Source of the DNA: an uncultured Candidatus Saccharibacteria bacterium | Lineage (GTDB): Bacteria; Patescibacteriota; Saccharimonadia; Saccharimonadales; Saccharimonadaceae | Direction of reading: 5' to 3' | NCBI GenBank assembly: GCA_947253285.1 | Contig: CAMXXV010000001.1 | Span: forward strand, 124,001 to 188,000 | DNA length: 64,000 nucleotides | Part shown: positions 35,101-43,016 of the stretch, in pieces | Layout: each line of letters begins with the position of its first letter | How positions within the stretch are numbered: the stretch's first letter is position 1 | Program-made: the position numbers and the translations under genes | The notes under the pieces: model-generated | Told to the model about the DNA's origin: nothing | What the model saw: the letters and a program-made list of their open reading frames with translations, nothing else | Database searches by the model: none

Positions 35101-35789
35101 TGCAAGCGATTTTTGAGACGGCTTTTGACGTAGTGTATCTACTGACAGTGGTATACCTAGGTGTAAGGATGATTTTGGGTAGTCGGAAGATGAGCTCCGA
35201 TAGAACATCGAAGCAGTTTCTGCTTTATGGTGTTATGGCCGTGGTACTGGGGCTGGGTGACGCCTTTCATTTGGTGCCGCGGATGGTTGCACTTCTTACA
35301 ACCGGGCTAGCGTCGTATGCGGTGGCGTTAGGAGTTGGTAAACTAATAACCTCTATTACGATGACACTATTCTATGTACTGCTCTATTATGTATGGCGAC
35401 GACGTTATAATGTCAGTGGTAGGCGTGGTCTGACAATAGTAGTTTGGGTATTGGCTCTGGGTAGGATAATCCTAACGCTATTGCCGCAAAATGATTGGTT
35501 TAGTATGATGCCGCCGTTGGACTGGGGTATTTATCGTAATATTCCGTTTACTTTGCTTGGTTTATTAGTGCTAATTCTGTGCTATAAAGCAGCTAAGCAG
35601 TATAAGGACGGCGATTTTAGATACCTTTGGCTGACAATTTTATTGAGTTTTGGCTTTTATCTGCCAGTGGTACTGCTGGTGCACATTTGGCCGGTGATTG
35701 GCATGCTGATGATACCGAAGACTTGTGCTTATATTTGGACGGTGCTGATTGGCTATCATGCGATGCGACAGGAGTTGGTTCATGAGTAG
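35100..35789 (+). CDS. Polytopic membrane protein in TetR operon
   Basis: A 229-residue protein with about seven hydrophobic segments. Polar residues inside the membrane part include GDAFHLVPR near residue 60 and DW/WGIYRN near 140. I do not recognise the family. It is translationally coupled to the TetR gene upstream and overlaps the next gene by 8 bp. A TetR-regulated small-molecule exporter or stress-related membrane protein is possible, but no transporter signature is seen. Confidence 0.65.
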   Translation: MQAIFETAFDVVYLLTVVYLGVRMILGSRKMSSDRTSKQFLLYGVMAVVLGLGDAFHLVPRMVALLTTGLASYAVALGVGKLITSITMTLFYVLLYYVWRRRYNVSGRRGLTIVVWVLALGRIILTLLPQNDWFSMMPPLDWGIYRNIPFTLLGLLVLILCYKAAKQYKDGDFRYLWLTILLSFGFYLPVVLLVHIWPVIGMLMIPKTCAYIWTVLIGYHAMRQELVHE

Positions 35790-36210
35790 GTGGTTTCATG
35801 TTAAGAAGCGGACGCTACTCGCAATTGCCGGTGGTGTTTGGCTGCTGGCGGGGCTTAATGTTATCCGGATGGGTGTGATAGCATACTTCAGTCTAACTGA
35901 ATTTAATTATTTGTATTTATTGTTGTCATTAGTGGTGATGGGCTTATTTGGTGCGATGTTTTATGGGCTTAGCCTGAAGCACACCAATAGAATTAAGGCG
36001 TATTCTGGTTCGACGCGGCCATTTTGGCATTTCTTTGATCTTAAATCGTATATTATTATGGCTGTTATGATGAGTGGCGGAGTCAGTCTGCGCATTTTAG
36101 GTGTGCTACCGACTACTTTTGTGGCATTCTTTTATACTGGAGTGGGTGCCGCTCTGATGCTAGCTGGTGTAATGTTTTTCTGTAAATATACTAGATTTAC
36201 GGATAAGTGA
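35782..36210 (+). CDS. Small membrane protein in TetR operon
   Basis: A 142-residue protein with four hydrophobic segments, starting at ATG 35782 inside the end of the preceding gene. The longer in-frame version from 35749 adds residues encoded by the upstream gene's core and is less likely. Basic N-terminus (SRWFHVKKR). Function unknown; it is presumably a partner of the protein encoded upstream. Ends with TGA. Confidence 0.6.
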   Translation: MSRWFHVKKRTLLAIAGGVWLLAGLNVIRMGVIAYFSLTEFNYLYLLLSLVVMGLFGAMFYGLSLKHTNRIKAYSGSTRPFWHFFDLKSYIIMAVMMSGGVSLRILGVLPTTFVAFFYTGVGAALMLAGVMFFCKYTRFTDK

Positions 36211-36267
36211 CATAAACGCAACAATCGAGTGTATCTAGCACTAGCAATTTGTAATTTGCTGTGCTAG

Positions 36268-36273
36268 TATAAT
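36268..36273 (+). promoter_or_regulatory. -10 box of DUF3592-like gene, leaderless
   Basis: TATAAT ends 5 nt before ATG 36279. Confidence 0.5.
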
Positions 36274-36278
36274 AGTAT

Positions 36279-36863
36279 ATGAAGCGTAATTACAATATTA
36301 AGCGTCATGTGCAAAGCAATATCTGTGCGAGAATTACTTATCGTTTGATTTGCACGATGCTGGTTGTAGCTGGCCTCTTTGGTGCTTACTATGCATTTGG
36401 TGTTCTAGAACATTATCAGGGTTATCTCCATCGCAAGAGTGAGGCTACGGCTTATGTGACTAAACTAGAAGTAAATGGCGACCCAGGCTATCGCAATATG
36501 CATAGTTGTCGTGCGTATTATAAATTTGAAACGCCAGACCATCGTAATTACGAAGGGGTTTCAATGTGGCTTTTGCCACCAGATAAGGCTGATTGTGGGT
36601 TGAAAGTTGGCGAAAGTGTCTCGGTGCGTTACAGCACTAAGCATCCAACTAATAATAACGTGGGTGACAATACTCGCGACCGTAATATGCTAGCCTACGT
36701 ATCAGTATCATTGATGTTGCTCAGTGCTATTTCACTAGGTATTGGTGCAGTTGGCTTGATGGCGATCCATCGCGCAGTAAGGCAATTCGATACAGAAGAC
36801 GCGGAATCGTCGGCTGTTGATAAGCCGAAAAAGCGTGTTGTAAGGCGCAAGAGCGATAAATAA
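36279..36863 (+). CDS. DUF3592-like membrane protein
   Basis: A 194-residue protein with two membrane segments (~20-42 and ~145-168) enclosing a beta-rich domain that ends GLKVGESVSVRYSTKHPTNN, the sort of KVGxxVxVxYxPxxP motif of DUF3592 proteins. The C-terminus is charged and basic. Function unknown. It appears monocistronic and leaderless, with a terminator hairpin after it. Confidence 0.65.
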   Translation: MKRNYNIKRHVQSNICARITYRLICTMLVVAGLFGAYYAFGVLEHYQGYLHRKSEATAYVTKLEVNGDPGYRNMHSCRAYYKFETPDHRNYEGVSMWLLPPDKADCGLKVGESVSVRYSTKHPTNNNVGDNTRDRNMLAYVSVSLMLLSAISLGIGAVGLMAIHRAVRQFDTEDAESSAVDKPKKRVVRRKSDK

Positions 36864-36880
36864 TATTTATTAAGTAGCCA

Positions 36881-36909
36881 AATAGCCCAGTTTTAATGAC
36901 TGGGCTATT
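36881..36909. terminator. Bidirectional terminator between convergent genes
   Basis: An 11-bp perfect stem AATAGCCCAGT/ACTGGGCTATT with a 7-nt loop. It serves the plus-strand gene ending at 36863 and the minus-strand gene ending at 36930. Confidence 0.8.
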
Positions 36910-36929
36910 TATGTTTAGCAATACTTAAA

Positions 36930-37418
36930 TTAGCTAGTGCGCATGCGGCGATAAGAGAATTTAACGCTTGGGCGCCAGCTACCGACGGCTGAAGAATCGT
37001 ATTGACGAATAACATTGCCAGTGACGCTGGCAACTTGAATGAGCGCTGGGCAGTATGGGGCTAGTGTGCGATAGAACATCAAGTCGCTATCTGATACGCT
37101 ATTGCGCCCTGGGAAGGTGGCGTTGAATTTTTCACGGGCAATATTGTCGAAATAATCGACATCGGCGTCTGGTGCGAGAATTTTTTCGATAGTTAGGTTC
37201 ATGCGTGAGACCATCTTGCGAACATCGCCGAGGGTGAGATGCATTTTGGAGTCAATAAAGCAGAAAAGTAGATTGCTAGTAGTTAAGAAAACCGTGGCAT
37301 TGGCGCTGCGGCTAGTTGGAATATTGCTGGCAATTACAGCTTTAATTTTGACGTCGAGCTTGAATAGAGCGTAGATGCGCCGCTCGAGATTTACATCGTC
37401 AAACATTTGATCCATCAT
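36930..37418 (-). CDS. Hypothetical protein
   Basis: A soluble 162-residue protein I do not recognise. Segments such as IKAVIASNIPTSRSANATVFLTTSNLLFCFID look like the core of a beta-sheet domain. There is no signal peptide. The start has two adjacent ATG codons (37418 and 37415). It is convergent with the DUF3592-like gene and divergent from the TM2 gene. Confidence 0.6.
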   Translation of the reverse strand: MMDQMFDDVNLERRIYALFKLDVKIKAVIASNIPTSRSANATVFLTTSNLLFCFIDSKMHLTLGDVRKMVSRMNLTIEKILAPDADVDYFDNIAREKFNATFPGRNSVSDSDLMFYRTLAPYCPALIQVASVTGNVIRQYDSSAVGSWRPSVKFSYRRMRTS

Positions 37419-37515
37419 AATTATATTTTAGCACAAACTCGGCTTAATAAATTGTACGGTCTATGATAATATAAATACATAGTATATTGTGTCAGCTGAA
37501 AGGAGCAATGCTATT

Positions 37516-37911
37516 ATGACGAAAGTTTTAAAGGTGAATTTAAGTAAAACTATAATTGGCTTAGACGATGGTTCTTTTGAAGAGGTCGACACTTCGGCGT
37601 TAGACTTTATCCCTAAAGAAGGGGATATTGTGGAGTTCTATAAATCTGGTAATAGTGTTATAGTGAGAAAAGTAGAAAAATCCAATAATAATTCCAATAA
37701 TAACCATGGCAAAAAAGTGAATCGCTTAACATACGCTTTATCGGCGCTTTATGTTGGTGGATTTGGTATACATAAGTTTTATGCAGGGAAAGCAATCGGT
37801 ATTGTATACCTTTTGTTTTGCTGGACATTCATCCCAGCCATTGTAGCTATGTTTGAGGGTATATCTGCTATATTGAAAGAGCCAGACCAAGATGGCTGCA
37901 TTTATGTTTAA
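37516..37911 (+). CDS. TM2 domain-containing protein
   Basis: A 131-residue protein with a soluble N-terminal part (~1-65; SIVFYK-like beta segments and an N-rich linker NNNSNNNHG) and a C-terminal TM2 domain: YALSALYVGGFGIHKFYAGK followed by two membrane helices. TM2 proteins are widespread and their role is unsettled. ATG 37516 is preferred over an upstream in-frame codon at 37489 because AAAGGAG (37498-37504) lies between them. Confidence 0.8.
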   Translation: MTKVLKVNLSKTIIGLDDGSFEEVDTSALDFIPKEGDIVEFYKSGNSVIVRKVEKSNNNSNNNHGKKVNRLTYALSALYVGGFGIHKFYAGKAIGIVYLLFCWTFIPAIVAMFEGISAILKEPDQDGCIYV

Positions 37912-37989
37912 TAACGAGAATGGTAATCTTGTAGCTTTGGCCATTTAGCGCATTATATTGCATATGTAACATAATGCTTTTATTGGTGT

Positions 37990-37995
37990 TATAAT
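37990..37995 (+). promoter_or_regulatory. pth -10 box, near-leaderless with GTG start
   Basis: TATAAT ends 8 nt before GTG 38004; no Shine-Dalgarno site is present. Confidence 0.5.
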
Positions 37996-38003
37996 TAATT
38001 GTA

Positions 38004-38588
38004 GTGAAATTAATTATTGGTTTAGGTAATCCTGGGGCGGAGTATGTTGGTACGCGCCACAATTTCGGCTTTATGATGGCTGACTATATTGCTGAAGCGG
38101 AGCATTTTTCGCCGTGGCAGAATAAAAAGAAATTCATGGGTGATGTCGCCACGGGTACAATTAACGGTGAAGCCGTGATTCTTTTAAAGCCAACGACATA
38201 TTACAATCTAGTTGGCGAAGCGGCACTAGCTGTAAAGCAGTTTTATCGCTTGAGTGAGAATGATATTCTAGTGATTCATGACGAGATGGCGCTACCACTT
38301 GGTACGGTACGAACTAGAGTCGGCGGCTCGGACGCGGGTAACAATGGCATTAAAAATCTAATTTTACATCTTGGCGCATCATTTGGTCGCGTACGGATTG
38401 GTTCTGGGCTTACGCCAACACATGACGGTGACGCGCAGCCGGTGCATGATAGAAGAGACTATGTACTAGGGCGATTAAATCAGGTGGAACGGGCTACTTT
38501 TGAGACCCTACGTCCAGTAGTGCGCCAATTTGTGACTGATTTTGTTGCGGGCGAATTGGCCCAAACTACTTATAAGCTTGATAACTAA
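38004..38588 (+). CDS. pth: Peptidyl-tRNA hydrolase
   Basis: Pth releases stalled peptidyl-tRNA. The 194 residues contain LIIGLGNPGAEYVGTRHN (with catalytic His), TYYNLVGEA and HDEMALPLGTVRTRVGGSDAGNNG-type substrate loop. Length is normal. The start is GTG 38004 on a probably leaderless message, a rare combination. A large hairpin at 38612-38658 follows and could end this transcript. Confidence 0.95.
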   Translation: MKLIIGLGNPGAEYVGTRHNFGFMMADYIAEAEHFSPWQNKKKFMGDVATGTINGEAVILLKPTTYYNLVGEAALAVKQFYRLSENDILVIHDEMALPLGTVRTRVGGSDAGNNGIKNLILHLGASFGRVRIGSGLTPTHDGDAQPVHDRRDYVLGRLNQVERATFETLRPVVRQFVTDFVAGELAQTTYKLDN

Positions 38589-38604
38589 TTATGACTAATT
38601 AGCC

Positions 38605-38905
38605 AACTAAAAACCCGCCAACGTAACAAGGGTGGGCATCGTTACTAGTTGGCGGGTTTATTGGCCTCTCGACGCCCCATTGGTAGGTAGCCATATGGCA
38701 AGCGTGACCCACCTCACAAACTCCATGGGGTCCGCCGGTCAAGAGGGTTAGATACGCGCCGATTGCTGGTCTGCATAGAGCATTGCAGCAAAAGTGGAGG
38801 GTAGGTACTTTTATCATCTGCGCGTAGTCTAACACTAATTGTGTTAAAATAGGGGGTATAAGGTGCTTGTCACGCCATGATTTTTACCTCATCACGTGAT
38901 AACAT
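38605..38905 (-). ncRNA. Candidate ~300-nt structured RNA of unknown class
   Basis: On the minus strand a good promoter (38939-38911) is followed by ~300 nt rich in paired segments and a terminator. Stem A pairs 38820-38833 with 38747-38759 (13 bp, one bulge) and encloses hairpins at 38790-38812 and 38763-38791. Stem D pairs 38738-38746 with 38665-38673 and encloses 38725-38730/38675-38680 and 38707-38713/38682-38688. The single mismatches in stem D and in the innermost stem are A-C on the plus strand but G-U on the minus strand, which points to minus-strand RNA. RNase P, tmRNA, SRP and T-box signatures are absent. Confidence 0.6.
38609..38658 (-). terminator. Terminator of the structured RNA
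   Basis: AACCCGCCAAC/GTTGGCGGGTT (38658-38648 with 38622-38612), extended by an inner GTAAC/GTTAC pairing, followed on the minus strand by five U residues. On the plus strand it could also stop the pth transcript, with a poorer U tract. Confidence 0.75.
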
Positions 38906-38910
38906 TAATT

Positions 38911-38939
38911 AATATAGCACTCTTTTATATTTTTGTCAA
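38911..38939 (-). promoter_or_regulatory. Promoter of the structured RNA
   Basis: TTGACA (38939-38934), a 17-nt spacer and TATATT (38916-38911). A 10-bp palindrome ATCACGTGAT (38891-38900) lies just after the predicted start at about 38904. Confidence 0.7.
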
Positions 38940-38956
38940 CTATTTAACAATAAATT

Positions 38957-39823
38957 ATGGAAAATATCAAACAAATATCACCTCTAGACAATGAATTATT
39001 ACAGCGTACCGCTATAATTGACGACCCAGCAAAAAAGTTATGGTATATAGGCGAGCTACCTAAACTGGCGCCAACGGTGGCAATCGTTGGTTCGCGGAAG
39101 CCGACTAGCTATGGCCGTGAAATTAGTGCGCGGTTGGTGGCGCAGCTGGTGAAACATGGTGTAATTATTGTGAGTGGACTTGCTTTGGGGCACGATGCTT
39201 TGGCTCATAAAGCTGCTTTGGACTCTGGTGGTATCACGGTTGCCGTGATTGGCAATGGATTAAAAGACATCCATCCACACACTAATCATACACTAGCGCA
39301 GCGAATTGTTGAGAACCATGGATTGATAATTAGCGAGTATGAACCGGATACGCCAGTGCGAGGTTACCAGTTCTTGCAGCGTAATCGTCTGATTAGCGCT
39401 TTGGCTGACGTAGTGGTTGTTATAGAAGCTGGTGAACGCTCGGGGACGTTAAATACTGCTGCGCATGCTTTAGAACAAGGGCGTGATGTCATGGCGGTGC
39501 CGGGAAATGTCACTTCGCCGTTGTCGGTTGGGTGCAACCGTTTGATTGCTCAAGGCGCTGCTCCGGTTTTATGTAGCCAAGACGTGCTCGACCGTTTGGG
39601 CATTACGCCTACAGAGGTAAGTAAAAAAGATGATCATAAAATACGCTTTAACTCTCCAGAGGCGCAGCTAATTTATGATCATATTTTAGCGGGCGAGACT
39701 GACGGCGAAAAACTATGCGCGTCAACCGGTTTAGCGCCGGCAGACTTTACGGCAGCGTTGACGATGCTGGAATTAAACGCCTATATTCACCCGCTTGGCA
39801 ATAATCATTGGGGTGCCTGCTAA
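38957..39823 (+). CDS. dprA: DNA-processing protein DprA/Smf
   Basis: DprA loads RecA on incoming single-stranded DNA during natural transformation. The 288 residues have the Rossmann-like core (VAIVGSRKPTSYGREISARL, IIVSGLALGHDALAHKAAL, SEYEPDTP, FLQRNRLISALAD, VPGNVTSPLSVGCNRLI) and a short C-terminal winged-helix part. With RadA at 4647 it suggests DNA uptake ability. The region immediately upstream is the divergent promoter of the structured RNA; no clear promoter or strong Shine-Dalgarno site for dprA is visible. Confidence 0.92.
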   Translation: MENIKQISPLDNELLQRTAIIDDPAKKLWYIGELPKLAPTVAIVGSRKPTSYGREISARLVAQLVKHGVIIVSGLALGHDALAHKAALDSGGITVAVIGNGLKDIHPHTNHTLAQRIVENHGLIISEYEPDTPVRGYQFLQRNRLISALADVVVVIEAGERSGTLNTAAHALEQGRDVMAVPGNVTSPLSVGCNRLIAQGAAPVLCSQDVLDRLGITPTEVSKKDDHKIRFNSPEAQLIYDHILAGETDGEKLCASTGLAPADFTAALTMLELNAYIHPLGNNHWGAC

Positions 39824-39826
39824 CGC

Positions 39827-39855
39827 TTGAGTTTTATTAAAAAATGTGCTAATAT
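39827..39855 (+). promoter_or_regulatory. str operon promoter
   Basis: TTGAGT (39827-39832), a 17-nt spacer and TAATAT (39850-39855); transcription from about 39862. Confidence 0.65.
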
Positions 39856-39871
39856 CTAAGTTGAGTTTCAT

Positions 39872-39900
39872 GCCTCTTATCTGTGCTGAGATGGAGAGGC
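39872..39900 (+). promoter_or_regulatory. Hairpin in str operon leader
   Basis: GCCTCT/AGAGGC (39872-39877/39895-39900) with an inner ATCT/AGAT and a GTGCTG loop, about 10 nt from the predicted transcript start. It may stabilise the message or bind a ribosomal protein; no experimental class recognised. Confidence 0.5.
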
Positions 39901-39933
39901 GACAATGTTAGATTTAAGGTTAAGAGGAGTTAA

Positions 39934-40347
39934 ATGCCTACAATTAATCAATTGGTTCGCAAGCCTCGTAAGCGTGCGATCAAAAAATCAAAGTCACCTG
40001 CTTTGCAGACGATTCAGAATACTTTAAAGACTCGGGTTTATCAGCAGAATTCACCATTGAAGCGTGGTGTTTGCGTAAAGGTTACTACCAAGACCCCAAA
40101 GAAGCCTAACTCAGCTATGCGTAAGGTAGCTCGTGTTCGCTTGACTAATGGTCAGGAAGTTTGGGCTTATATTGGTGGTGAAAAGCATAATCTACAGGAA
40201 CACGCCGTAGTTTTGGTACGCGGTGGCCGTGTGCCTGACTTGCCAGGTGTGCGTTACCACATCGTTCGTGGTGCGCTCGACCTCCAGGGTGTTGATGGCC
40301 GTAAGCGCGGTCGCAGTAAGTATGGTGCTAAGAAAGGAGACAAATAA
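39934..40347 (+). CDS. rpsL: 30S ribosomal protein S12
   Basis: S12 (137 residues) shapes the decoding centre. The loop TPKKPNSA keeps the Lys43 position, but the second loop reads [13 protein letters not shown] where almost all bacteria have GGRVKDLPG; thus the Lys88 equivalent is proline. Changes at Lys88 give streptomycin resistance or dependence in E. coli. AAGAGGAG lies upstream of ATG. First gene of rpsL-rpsG-fusA. Confidence 0.97.
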   Translation: MPTINQLVRKPRKRAIKKSKSPALQTIQNTLKTRVYQQNSPLKRGVCVKVTTKTPKKPNSAMRKVARVRLTNGQEVWAYIGGEKHNLQEHAVVLVRGGRVPDLPGVRYHIVRGALDLQGVDGRKRGRSKYGAKKGDK

Positions 40348-40349
40348 TC

Positions 40350-40829
40350 ATGCCACGTAAGACAACTAAGTCTCTAGCACGCCAAATCAATCCAGACCGT
40401 AAGTACAATAGCGTACTAGTGCAACGTTTAATCAACAAGTCAATGTTGGACGGCAAGAAGCTAGCCGCTGAGCGGATGGTTTATGAGGCGCTTGAGACTG
40501 CTGCTAAGAAAGTTAAGAGTGAAAACCCACTAGAGGTACTCGAAACTGCTATGAAGAACATCTCACCTGAATATGAGGTGAAGAGTCGCCGTGTTGGTGG
40601 TGCTAACTACCAGATTCCATTCCCAATTAAGGGTCGTCGCCAAGAGCACTTTGCCTTTATGTGGCTAGTGCAGTCTGCTCGTGCTCGCAAGGGTATGCCA
40701 TATGCCGACCGTTTAGCTGCTGAGATTGTTGATGCTGTTAATCAAACTGGTGCAGCTTATAAGAAGAAGGAAGATACGCATCGCATGGCTGAGGCTAACC
40801 GCGCCTTTGCTCACTTTGCGCGTGCTTAA
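40350..40829 (+). CDS. rpsG: 30S ribosomal protein S7
   Basis: S7 (159 residues) nucleates assembly of the 16S 3' domain. Family blocks: LVQRLINKSMLDGKKLAAERMVY-type N-terminus, SRRVGGANYQIP and RKGMPYADRLAAEI. AAAGGAG precedes the start, which lies 2 nt after the rpsL stop. Usual length. Confidence 0.97.
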   Translation: MPRKTTKSLARQINPDRKYNSVLVQRLINKSMLDGKKLAAERMVYEALETAAKKVKSENPLEVLETAMKNISPEYEVKSRRVGGANYQIPFPIKGRRQEHFAFMWLVQSARARKGMPYADRLAAEIVDAVNQTGAAYKKKEDTHRMAEANRAFAHFARA

Positions 40830-40848
40830 TTAATTTAGGAAGGATAAA

Positions 40849-42933
40849 ATGGCAGAACAAAAGATTCCGATGGAGAAATTCCGCAATATTGGTATTATTG
40901 CTCATATTGATGCTGGCAAGACTACCACTACTGAGGGTATTCTATACCGCACTGGTCTAGTGCATAAAATTGGTGAAGTGCACGAAGGTGACACTACTAC
41001 CGACTTTATGGAGCAGGAGCGTGAGCGCGGTATTACCATCGCTAGTGCAGCTGTTACTTGTTATTGGGAAGGCTGCCACATTAACATCATCGATACCCCA
41101 GGGCACATCGACTTTACCGCTGAGGTGGAGCGCTCATTGCGTGTGCTCGATGGCGCAGTTTGTGTGCTTGACGGCAAGATGGGCGTGGAAGCTCAGACTG
41201 AAACCGTGTGGCGCCAGGCCAACAAGTACGGCGTGCCACGTTTGATTTTCATCAACAAGATTAACCAAATCGGTGGTGACTTCTATAAGTCACTTGAGTC
41301 AGTCCACAACCGTTTGAGCAAAAATGCTTTGCCAGTACATCTACCAATTGGTTTCGAAAAGACCATTAATGGCGTGGTTGACCTTATCAACATGAAGGCT
41401 TACACCTACAAGGAATTCAACGACCACAAGTTGGTTGAGAGTGAGATTCCAGCCGATATGGTTGAAAAGGCTAAGGAATATCGCACTAAGCTAGTTGAGA
41501 AGGCAGTTGAAGCTGACGATGCACTATTTGAGCGTTACCTAGCTGAGGGTGAGGATTCTATTACTCAGGAAGAACTGGTTCGCTGCTTGCGTAAGCTCGT
41601 AGTGAATGGTGACTTCTACCTAGTGACCGGTGGTGATGGCCGCGGTGTGATTGTGGAGAAGTTACTAGACCTAGTTGTTGACTACTTGCCATCACCGGCT
41701 GATACCCCGAACATTAAGGGTACCGACCCGAAGACTGGCGACGAAGTTGACCGTAAGCCAGATGAGCATGAGCCACTATCAGTACTAGCCTTCAAGGTGG
41801 CAACTGACCCATTTGTTGGTAAATTGATTTATGTCCGCGTTTACTCTGGTGTGCTTGAATCTGGTTCATATGTCTTAAATAGCAATACTGGCGAGAAAGA
41901 GCGCATTGGCCGTATCGTCCGCATGTTTGCCGATAAGCGTGATGAGATTAAGGAAGTCAAGGCTGGCGATATCGCTGCCGTGATTGGCCTTAAGCACACT
42001 ACTACCGGTAATACGTTGTGCGACCCAGCTAACCCAATTCACCTTGAGTCAATTGACTTCGTTGAACCACCGGTATCAATTGCAGTTGAGCCAAAGACTA
42101 AGGCTGACCAGGAAAAGATGGCGATTGGTTTGCAGCGTCTAGCTGAAGAGGACCCAACTTTCCGTGTTCACACCGATGAAGAGACTGGTCAAACCATTAT
42201 TTCTGGTATGGGTGAGCTTCACCTTGAGATTATCGTTGACCGTTTGCATCGTGAGTTTAACGTTGAAGCTAATACCGGTAAACCACAGGTGGCTTACCGC
42301 GAGACGATTCGTGGTACTTCAGAGGTACAAGGTAAGTACATCAAGCAGTCTGGTGGTCGTGGTCAGTATGGTGATGTTTGGGTTAAATTTGAACCAAATG
42401 AGCCAGGTAAAGGCTTTGAGTTTGTTGACCAGATTAAGGGTGGTGTGGTGCCACAAGAGTATCGTCCAGCAGTTAAGGCTGGTATTACTGAGACGCTTGA
42501 TGGCGGCGTGATTGCCGGTTATCCAGTGGTTGACGTAAAGGCTACTCTGTACGATGGTTCATACCACGAAGTCGACTCTTCTGAAATGGCGTTTAAGATG
42601 GCCGGTGCCCTGGCGACACGTGATGGTGTCAAGCAGGCTAAGCCAGTTCTACTTGAGCCAATCATGAAGCTAAATATCGTTACCCCTGAGGAATTCATGG
42701 GTGATGTGATTGGCGACTTGAACTCGCGCCGTGGTCGAGTTGAATCGATGTCTGACCTAATGGGTGGCGCCAAACAAATTGTTGGCTTTGCTCCACTAGG
42801 TGAGTTGTTCGGTTATACTACCGACCTACGTTCGATGTCACAAGGTCGTGCTGCTTCTTCAATGGAGCTTGATAAGTACGAAGAAGTGCCAAATAACGTA
42901 GCACAGAAGATTATTGAAGAGCGTAATAAGTAA
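40849..42933 (+). CDS. fusA: Elongation factor G
   Basis: The translocation GTPase, 694 residues. G1 AHIDAGKTTTTEG, switch II DTPGHIDFTAEVERSL and NKINQ (the NKxD variant with N-Q in this copy: FINKINQIGGD) are seen, followed by the four downstream domains of EF-G including GRGQYGDVW and RGRVE near the end. AGGAAGG precedes the ATG. Last gene of the str operon; no tuf gene follows, and a strong terminator ends it. Confidence 0.97.
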   Translation: MAEQKIPMEKFRNIGIIAHIDAGKTTTTEGILYRTGLVHKIGEVHEGDTTTDFMEQERERGITIASAAVTCYWEGCHINIIDTPGHIDFTAEVERSLRVLDGAVCVLDGKMGVEAQTETVWRQANKYGVPRLIFINKINQIGGDFYKSLESVHNRLSKNALPVHLPIGFEKTINGVVDLINMKAYTYKEFNDHKLVESEIPADMVEKAKEYRTKLVEKAVEADDALFERYLAEGEDSITQEELVRCLRKLVVNGDFYLVTGGDGRGVIVEKLLDLVVDYLPSPADTPNIKGTDPKTGDEVDRKPDEHEPLSVLAFKVATDPFVGKLIYVRVYSGVLESGSYVLNSNTGEKERIGRIVRMFADKRDEIKEVKAGDIAAVIGLKHTTTGNTLCDPANPIHLESIDFVEPPVSIAVEPKTKADQEKMAIGLQRLAEEDPTFRVHTDEETGQTIISGMGELHLEIIVDRLHREFNVEANTGKPQVAYRETIRGTSEVQGKYIKQSGGRGQYGDVWVKFEPNEPGKGFEFVDQIKGGVVPQEYRPAVKAGITETLDGGVIAGYPVVDVKATLYDGSYHEVDSSEMAFKMAGALATRDGVKQAKPVLLEPIMKLNIVTPEEFMGDVIGDLNSRRGRVESMSDLMGGAKQIVGFAPLGELFGYTTDLRSMSQGRAASSMELDKYEEVPNNVAQKIIEERNK

Positions 42934-42952
42934 TTAACACTTCAATAAAGTG

Positions 42953-42978
42953 AACTCCCCTGATGTCAGGGGAGTTTT
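42953..42978 (+). terminator. Intrinsic terminator after fusA
   Basis: AACTCCCCTGA/TCAGGGGAGTT with a tight loop and TTTT. The promoter of the next gene starts 9 nt downstream. Confidence 0.9.
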
Positions 42979-42986
42979 GCTTGTGC

Positions 42987-42992
42987 TATAAT
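42987..42992 (+). promoter_or_regulatory. -10 box for the cysteine desulfurase operon
   Basis: TATAAT just after the fusA terminator, with a ~17-nt leader carrying AAGGAGG (43006-43012). Confidence 0.5.
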
Positions 42993-43016
42993 AGTACTAT
43001 TAATAAGGAGGGACTA

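Noticed and set aside
38599..38835. A 78-codon open frame on the minus strand within the structured RNA (GTG start).
   Set aside because: It has no ribosome site, odd Cys/His/Pro-rich composition, and overlaps all the RNA stems and the terminator; the open frame is probably chance.
38605..38905. RNase P RNA, tmRNA, SRP RNA, 6S RNA or T-box leader.
   Set aside because: No GAGGAAAGUCC-type P4, no tRNA-like ends or tag frame, no SRP tip sequence. AAGGGTGGGCATC on the plus strand faintly recalls a T-box, but it is in the wrong place and the G-U evidence favours the minus strand.
42963..43016. An earlier start for the cysteine desulfurase.
   Set aside because: The extra codons cover the fusA terminator and the gene's own -10 box and Shine-Dalgarno.
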